This document shows, piece by piece, positions 59,990-64,000 of a stretch of DNA of 64,000 nt. This DNA is from Hydrogenophaga sp. BPS33 (GTDB lineage Bacteria; Pseudomonadota; Gammaproteobacteria; Burkholderiales; Burkholderiaceae_C). Numbering within the stretch: the stretch's first letter is position 1; every line of letters starts with the position of its first letter. A program made the position numbers and the translations under genes. The stretch lies in NCBI RefSeq assembly GCF_009859475.1, contig NZ_CP044549.1, positions 3,658,001 to 3,722,000 of the forward strand. The letters are read 5' to 3'. The notes beneath the pieces were generated by a model. The model was not told the origin of the DNA and did no database searches. It saw nothing but the letters and a program-made list of their open reading frames with translations.

Positions 59990-60255
59990 TTTCGGCGAGC
60001 GTGCCTTGTTCCAGAGATGCCGAGGAACCGGCTTTGCCGGGCCTCTGGCATCGTCCCCCCCTCCAAGCGCCGAAGGCGCGCCAGAGAGGAGGGAAGCCGC
60101 GAGCGGCGCAGGGGGGAGCTTCGAATGCTCCGGCGAGCATGCCCCCATCCAGAGGCATCGAGGGACGGCTGCGCCGGCCCAAGATGCCGTCCCCCCTCCA
60201 AGCGCCGAAGGCGCGCAAGAGAGGGGGGAAGCCGCGCAGCGGCGCAGGGGGGTGT
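59990..60255 (-). repeat. GC-rich palindromic intergenic repeats, copies 4 and 5
   Basis: Two copies lie between the IclR gene and the reductase gene, inverted relative to those at 23.5 and 54.4 kb. Cores are at about 60052-60116 and 60187-60253 (CCCCCTCCAAGCGCCGAAGG and complement-related ends). The spacer between them also matches the tails of copies 2 and 3, giving an extended unit of about 140 bases. Hairpin formation is strong. The 283-base gap holds no gene. Confidence 0.78.
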
Positions 60256-61022
60256 CATAGATTCACCAGCCGCGTGCTGATGAGGCGCGACAAGCCCTGC
60301 AGCGGCTCCAGGTAACGCTCCACCGCCTGCTCGTTGCTGACCGCGGAGGCGATCCAGGTCATGCCCAGGGTCGCGACCACGCGCTGCCCCTCCATCACCG
60401 GCACGGCCAGCGTGCCCGAGACCGGTCGGATGCCCGGCGCACGCAGCGCATAGCCCTGCTGGCGGATCTTCTTCAAGGTGGCGAGCATGGCAGGCCGGTC
60501 CTTCGCCGAAGCATCTTCCTCGCTGCTGGAGAGGTTCAGGATGTCGAGCAGCGCACGCCGCTCCTCGCGTCCGCAAAACGCCAGGTAGGCGCGGCCCATG
60601 GCGCGCCCCACGAGCGAGAGGCGCATGTTGATGGTCGAGTGCAGCAGCGACAGCGGCGAATCGGGGATGGTGCTGTAGCGCACCACCACCGCGTCGTAGT
60701 CGGGCACCGCCACCGCCAGCGGCCACTTGATCTTGCGCGTGAGCGCGTTGGCCGGCGCGGCGGCCGCTTCCACGATGCGTGGCTCGCCGTGGTAACCCGC
60801 GGACAGCATCTTCACGCCCGACGACAGGCTGTACGCGCCGTACTGCGGCGCGCGCGCCACCATGCCCCGCTTCTGCAAGGTCTCCAGCAGCCGCACCAAC
60901 GTCGGCTTGGGAATGCGCGTCTGCTGGTACAGCTGGTCGAGCGTGCTGATCGGGCCGCGGTTCAAGGCCAGCAGCACGTCGAGCGCGCGCTCGACCGAAC
61001 GGATGGGCGCGAACGAGGCCAT
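60255..61022 (-). CDS. IclR-family transcriptional regulator
   Basis: The 255-residue protein has an IclR winged helix at residues 5-65 (SVERALDVLLALNRGPISTL, then RIPKPTLVRLLETLQKRGMV) and an effector-binding domain with RLSLVGRAMGRAYLAFCGRE and PGIRPVSGTLAVPVMEGQRV. The ATG at 61022 restores the family N-terminus; the open frame extends upstream as shadow. It lies 38 bases after pcaF on the same strand and ahead of the reductase gene. Its target could be either neighbour. Confidence 0.87.
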   Translation of the reverse strand: MASFAPIRSVERALDVLLALNRGPISTLDQLYQQTRIPKPTLVRLLETLQKRGMVARAPQYGAYSLSSGVKMLSAGYHGEPRIVEAAAAPANALTRKIKWPLAVAVPDYDAVVVRYSTIPDSPLSLLHSTINMRLSLVGRAMGRAYLAFCGREERRALLDILNLSSSEEDASAKDRPAMLATLKKIRQQGYALRAPGIRPVSGTLAVPVMEGQRVVATLGMTWIASAVSNEQAVERYLEPLQGLSRLISTRLVNL

Positions 61023-61060
61023 GACGGATCCGTGCGCTCGGTGCGGCCCGGTCCTCCCGC

Positions 61061-62269
61061 TTAGACCTTTTCCAGGATCACCGCGATGCCCTGCCCCACG
61101 CCGATGCACATCGTGCACAGCGCATAGCGGCCACCGATGCGGTGCAGCTGGCTGGTCGCAGTGGTGGCCAGGCGCGCACCGCTGGCACCCAGCGGATGTC
61201 CCAGCGCGATGGCGCCTCCCCATTGGTTCACGCGGGCATCGTCGTCCTTCAAGCCGAGATCGCGCAAGACCGCCAGACCTTGGGCGGCAAAAGCTTCGTT
61301 GAGTTCGATCACGTCCATTTGCGCCAGCGACAGGCCGGTGAGTTCCAACACCTTGCGCGTGGCCGGCGCCGGGCCCATGCCCATGATGCGCGGCGCCAGA
61401 CCGGCGGTGGCCATGCCCACCACTCGGGCCTTGGGCGTGAGACCGTGTTTCGCGGCCGTGGCTTCATCGGCCAGTAGCAGCGCACAAGCGCCGTCGTTCA
61501 CGCCGCTGGCGTTGCCGGCCGTCACCGTGCCATCGGGGCGCACCACACCCTTCAACTTCGCCAGCGCTTCCAGGCTGGTTTCGCGCGGGTGCTCGTCCTT
61601 GTCCACCACGATCGCATCGCCCTTCTTCTGCGGAATGGTCACGGGCGTGATCTCGGCGGCCAGATGGCCGGCCTTCTGCGCGGCCACGGCCTTGAGCTGG
61701 CTGGCCATGGCCATGCGGTCCTGTGCCTCGCGCTCGATCTTGAAGTCGGTCGCCACGTTCTCGGCGGTTTCGGGCATCGCGTCCACGCCGTACTGCGCCT
61801 TCATCAGCGGGTTGACGAAACGCCAGCCGATCGTGGTGTCGTACACCGCGTTGTTGCGGCTGAAGGCGCTCTCGGCCTTGGGCATGACGAAGGGCGCGCG
61901 GCTCATGCTCTCCACGCCACCGGCGATCATCAACGTGGCTTCGCCCGACTTGATGGCGCGCGCGGCGGTACCCAGCGCATCCAGACCCGAGCCGCAGAGG
62001 CGGTTGATGGTGGCGCCCGGCACATCCATCGGCAGGCCCGCGAGCAGCGCGGCCATGCGCGCGACGTTGCGGTTGTCTTCACCGGCCTGGTTGGCGCAAC
62101 CGTAGATCACGTCGGTGATCGCGGCCCAGTCCACGCCGGGGTTGCGCGCCATCAGCGCCTTGAGCGGCACGGCACCGAGGTTGTCGGTGCGCACGCTGCT
62201 GAGCGCGCCGCCGTAGCGGCCGAAGGGGGTGCGGATGGCGTCGCAGATGAAGGCTTGGCGTTGGGTCAT
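61061..62269 (-). CDS. pcaF: 3-oxoadipyl-CoA thiolase / acetyl-CoA acyltransferase
   Basis: The 402-residue thiolase cleaves 3-oxoadipyl-CoA to succinyl-CoA and acetyl-CoA, the final step of the beta-ketoadipate route. Active-site segments are NRLCGSGLDALGTAARAIKS (nucleophile Cys), VIELNEAFAAQ, WGGAIALGHPLGASGAR (His) and CTMCIGVGQG (second Cys). The N-terminus (AFICDAIRTPFGRYGGALSS) is that of PcaF. It lies downstream of both CoA-transferase subunits. Confidence 0.92.
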   Translation of the reverse strand: MTQRQAFICDAIRTPFGRYGGALSSVRTDNLGAVPLKALMARNPGVDWAAITDVIYGCANQAGEDNRNVARMAALLAGLPMDVPGATINRLCGSGLDALGTAARAIKSGEATLMIAGGVESMSRAPFVMPKAESAFSRNNAVYDTTIGWRFVNPLMKAQYGVDAMPETAENVATDFKIEREAQDRMAMASQLKAVAAQKAGHLAAEITPVTIPQKKGDAIVVDKDEHPRETSLEALAKLKGVVRPDGTVTAGNASGVNDGACALLLADEATAAKHGLTPKARVVGMATAGLAPRIMGMGPAPATRKVLELTGLSLAQMDVIELNEAFAAQGLAVLRDLGLKDDDARVNQWGGAIALGHPLGASGARLATTATSQLHRIGGRYALCTMCIGVGQGIAVILEKV

Positions 62270-62312
62270 GTCGTCTCCGGGGTTGCTGCAAAGGTTGAGA
62301 GGTGTGTTTGGG

Positions 62313-62954
62313 TCAAGCTGCCACGGGCAGGCCGATCAGACGTTCGAGTTCTGCGCGATCCAGGCCGTCCACCGTGTCGATCAGGCGCAGGCCCTGAGGC
62401 GTGCATTCGAGCGTGGCCAGGTCGGAATACACGCGCTTGACGCAGGCCACGCCGGTGAGCGGGTAACTGCACTGCTGCACCAACTTGCTCTGGCCCTGCT
62501 TGGTGAGCAGGTCCATCATGACCCAGGTCTGGCGCGCGCCCACGGCAAGGTCCATGGCGCCGCCGACGGCGGGAATCGCGTCGGGTTCGCCCGTGCTCCA
62601 GTTGGCCAGATCGCCCGTGGCAGACACCTGGAAGGCGCCGAGCACACAGATGTCGATATGGCCACCGCGCATCATGCCGAAGCTGTCGGCATGGTGAAAG
62701 AAGCTGCCGCCAGGCAGCAAGGTCACCGGCTGCTTGCCGGCGTTGATGAGGTCGTAATCCTCTTCGCCAGCGGCTGGCGCGGGCCCCATGCCGAGGATGC
62801 CGTTCTCGCTGTGCAACACCACCTCGATGCCAGGTGGAAGATGGTTGGCCACCAGCGTGGGTTGGCCGATGCCCAGATTGACGTAGGCGCCGTCGTGGAT
62901 GTCGCGCGCCACGCGTTGGGCCAGCTCGACTTTGGTGCGTCGTGTGTAAGTCAT
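62313..62954 (-). CDS. pcaJ: 3-oxoacid (3-oxoadipate) CoA-transferase, subunit B
   Basis: The 213-residue beta subunit carries the catalytic Glu in LHSENGILGMGPAPA (near residue 50), which forms the CoA thioester. It begins AQRVARDIHDGAYVNLGIGQ, typical of PcaJ/ScoB. With subunit A it moves CoA from succinyl-CoA to 3-oxoadipate. The A-subunit stop is 14 bases upstream. Substrate could also be acetoacetate, but linkage to pcaF favours 3-oxoadipate. Confidence 0.92.
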   Translation of the reverse strand: MTYTRRTKVELAQRVARDIHDGAYVNLGIGQPTLVANHLPPGIEVVLHSENGILGMGPAPAAGEEDYDLINAGKQPVTLLPGGSFFHHADSFGMMRGGHIDICVLGAFQVSATGDLANWSTGEPDAIPAVGGAMDLAVGARQTWVMMDLLTKQGQSKLVQQCSYPLTGVACVKRVYSDLATLECTPQGLRLIDTVDGLDRAELERLIGLPVAA

Positions 62955-62968
62955 GGGAAGGTCCTCGT

Positions 62969-63670
62969 TCAGGCTGCGGCCTTGAAGCCGCCGGCGCGCG
63001 TGACCGTGCGTTCGATGCGCACGACCTGGCTCACGTGAATGCCGGGGGTGATGACGATTTCAGGATCGAGCTCGCCGAGTTCGGCGATCTCGTGCACGGT
63101 GGCCACCGTCTTGCGCGCGGCCATGGCCATCACCGGGCCGAAGTTGCGCGCGGCCTTGCGGTACGTGAGGTTGCCCCAGCGGTCGCCACGTTCGGCCTTG
63201 ATGAGCGCGAGGTCGCCATGGATCGGCGTTTCGAACACATAGCCTTTGCCATCGATGATGCGCGTTTCCTTGCCCTTGGCCAGCTCGGTGCCATAGCCCG
63301 TGGGCGTGAAGAAGCCGCCGATGCCGGCACCCGCAGCGCGCAAGCGCTCGGCCAGGTTGCCTTGCGGCACCAGTTCGAGTTCGAGCGCGCCGCTGCGGTA
63401 GAGGCCGTCGAACACGTGGCTGTCCACCTGGCGCGGAAAACTGCAGATCACCTTGCGCACGCGGCCGGCCTTGAGCAACGCGGCCAAGCCCGTGTCGCCA
63501 TTGCCGGCGTTGTTGTTCACCACGGTCAGGTCGCGCGCGCCATGGGCGATCAGGCCATCGATGAGTTCATTGGGAATGCCCGACGTACCAAAGCCGCCAA
63601 TGAGCACGGTCGCGCCGTCGGCGGTGTCTGCCAAAGCCGTCTCGATCGAGTCGGCCAGTTTGTTGATCAT
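62969..63670 (-). CDS. pcaI: 3-oxoacid (3-oxoadipate) CoA-transferase, subunit A
   Basis: The 233-residue alpha subunit has the CoA-binding Gly motif VLIGGFGTSGIPNELIDGLI and NNNAGNGDTGLAALL near the N-terminus, and later GYGTELAKGKETRIIDGKGY. It is first in the pcaI-pcaJ-pcaF set. The upstream region contains inverted and direct TGTTCG repeats shared with the divergent IclR regulator gene, which should control the operon. Confidence 0.92.
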   Translation of the reverse strand: MINKLADSIETALADTADGATVLIGGFGTSGIPNELIDGLIAHGARDLTVVNNNAGNGDTGLAALLKAGRVRKVICSFPRQVDSHVFDGLYRSGALELELVPQGNLAERLRAAGAGIGGFFTPTGYGTELAKGKETRIIDGKGYVFETPIHGDLALIKAERGDRWGNLTYRKAARNFGPVMAMAARKTVATVHEIAELGELDPEIVITPGIHVSQVVRIERTVTRAGGFKAAA

Positions 63671-63700
63671 CGGGAGTCCTTTCTAGGCGTCACGGGCATC

Positions 63701-63737
63701 TGTTCGCAGTCTGTTCGTACAGCGAACATTTGTTCAT
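63701..63737. promoter_or_regulatory. Repeated TGTTCG sites, candidate IclR (PcaR-type) operator
   Basis: TGTTCG occurs at 63701-63706 and again at 63712-63717 with its inverted partner CGAACA at 63723-63728 (5-base spacer); TGTTCAT follows at 63731-63737. The cluster lies between divergent pcaI and an IclR-family gene. IclR-type regulators of pca genes bind repeated short sites of this kind. Confidence 0.55.
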
Positions 63738-63772
63738 AATAAGAATTATAGAAAACTTCCCGTCTCCTGACC

Positions 63773-64000
63773 ATGCCCTCTTCCTCCAAAGCCGCACCAC
63801 CCCGTCCCGGCGACACCTATGTCCAGTCTTTTGCGCGCGGTCTGCAGGTGGTGCGCAGCTTCAGCGCAAACGCGCCCGAGCAGACCTTGAGCGAAGTGGC
63901 CGAGCGCTCGGGCCTCACGCGCGCGGGCGCGCGGCGCATCCTGCTCACGCTGCAAACCCTGGGCTACGTCGAGGGCGATGGCAAATGGTTTCGCCTGACA
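63773..64000 (+). CDS. IclR-family regulator (PcaR/PcaU-like), 5' part, cut by window end
   Basis: Only 76 residues are present. They contain the IclR DNA-binding domain: YVQSFARGLQVVRSFSANAP, then TLSEVAERSGLTRAGARRIL and LQTLGYVEGDGKWFRL. The pattern FARGLxVxxxF is typical of the PcaR/PcaU/PobR subgroup. It is divergent from pcaIJF and shares its 102-base promoter region, so it is the probable regulator responding to a protocatechuate-pathway intermediate. Confidence 0.88.
   Translation, partial: MPSSSKAAPPRPGDTYVQSFARGLQVVRSFSANAPEQTLSEVAERSGLTRAGARRILLTLQTLGYVEGDGKWFRLT

Overview
This is a high-GC chromosomal window from a betaproteobacterium, most likely Burkholderiales/Comamonadaceae (Hydrogenophaga- or Acidovorax-like). 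The evidence is several Bug/TctC-family periplasmic receptors next to catabolic operons, a Burkholderia-type LysR/llpE/RND efflux locus, a pca thiolase/CoA-transferase cluster and consistent GC-rich codon use. This is inferred from gene content; there is no rRNA in the window.

Layout. 1-6.4 kb: tandem proX-type glycine-betaine receptors, an AbiE toxin-antitoxin pair, a NYN-domain protein behind a hairpin-rich leader, a GltS transporter and fumC. 6.8-14.6 kb: a four-gene efflux operon (lipase-like protein, adaptor, RND pump, outer-membrane channel) divergent from a LysR gene. 14.7-17.1 kb: fumA and murI. 17.1-21.1 kb: two large, lower-GC proteins of unknown function sharing a helical repeat, possibly secreted effectors. 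21.5-31.2 kb: a LysR-controlled operon (FAH hydrolase, HyuA, HyuB, a GCGC small protein, a CobW/G3E GTPase, a Bug receptor) and a frameshifted MFS transporter.

32.04-48.25 kb: a 16.2-kb integrated element that looks like a capsid-forming phage satellite. It has a tyrosine integrase, an AlpA-like regulator, primase and helicase-type genes, a small-terminase-like protein, major capsid, prohead protease, HNH nuclease and a tape-measure protein. No portal, large terminase or other tail gene is visible. The element sits inside the anticodon loop of a tRNA-Leu(UAA) gene. The 3' half of that tRNA lies at the left boundary and the 5' half at the right boundary, and an intact, different tRNA-Leu(UAA) lies just inside the left end. 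The AlpA-like gene is interrupted by a 47-base G run flanked by a 90-bp duplication.

48.5-64 kb: accessory catabolism. A co-directional operon encodes a two-subunit fumarase/tartrate-dehydratase-type enzyme, a Bug receptor, an amidohydrolase, a flavin reductase-like protein, an HpcH/HpaI aldolase and a cupin. Next come a Bug receptor and a HAL/PAL-family lyase with an altered MIO motif, divergent from a regulator that fuses a LysR protein to a Bug-type domain. The window ends with a ketopantoate-reductase-family protein, an IclR regulator and pcaF, pcaJ, pcaI divergent from a second IclR regulator cut by the window edge. A GC-rich palindromic repeat occurs five times between these gene sets.
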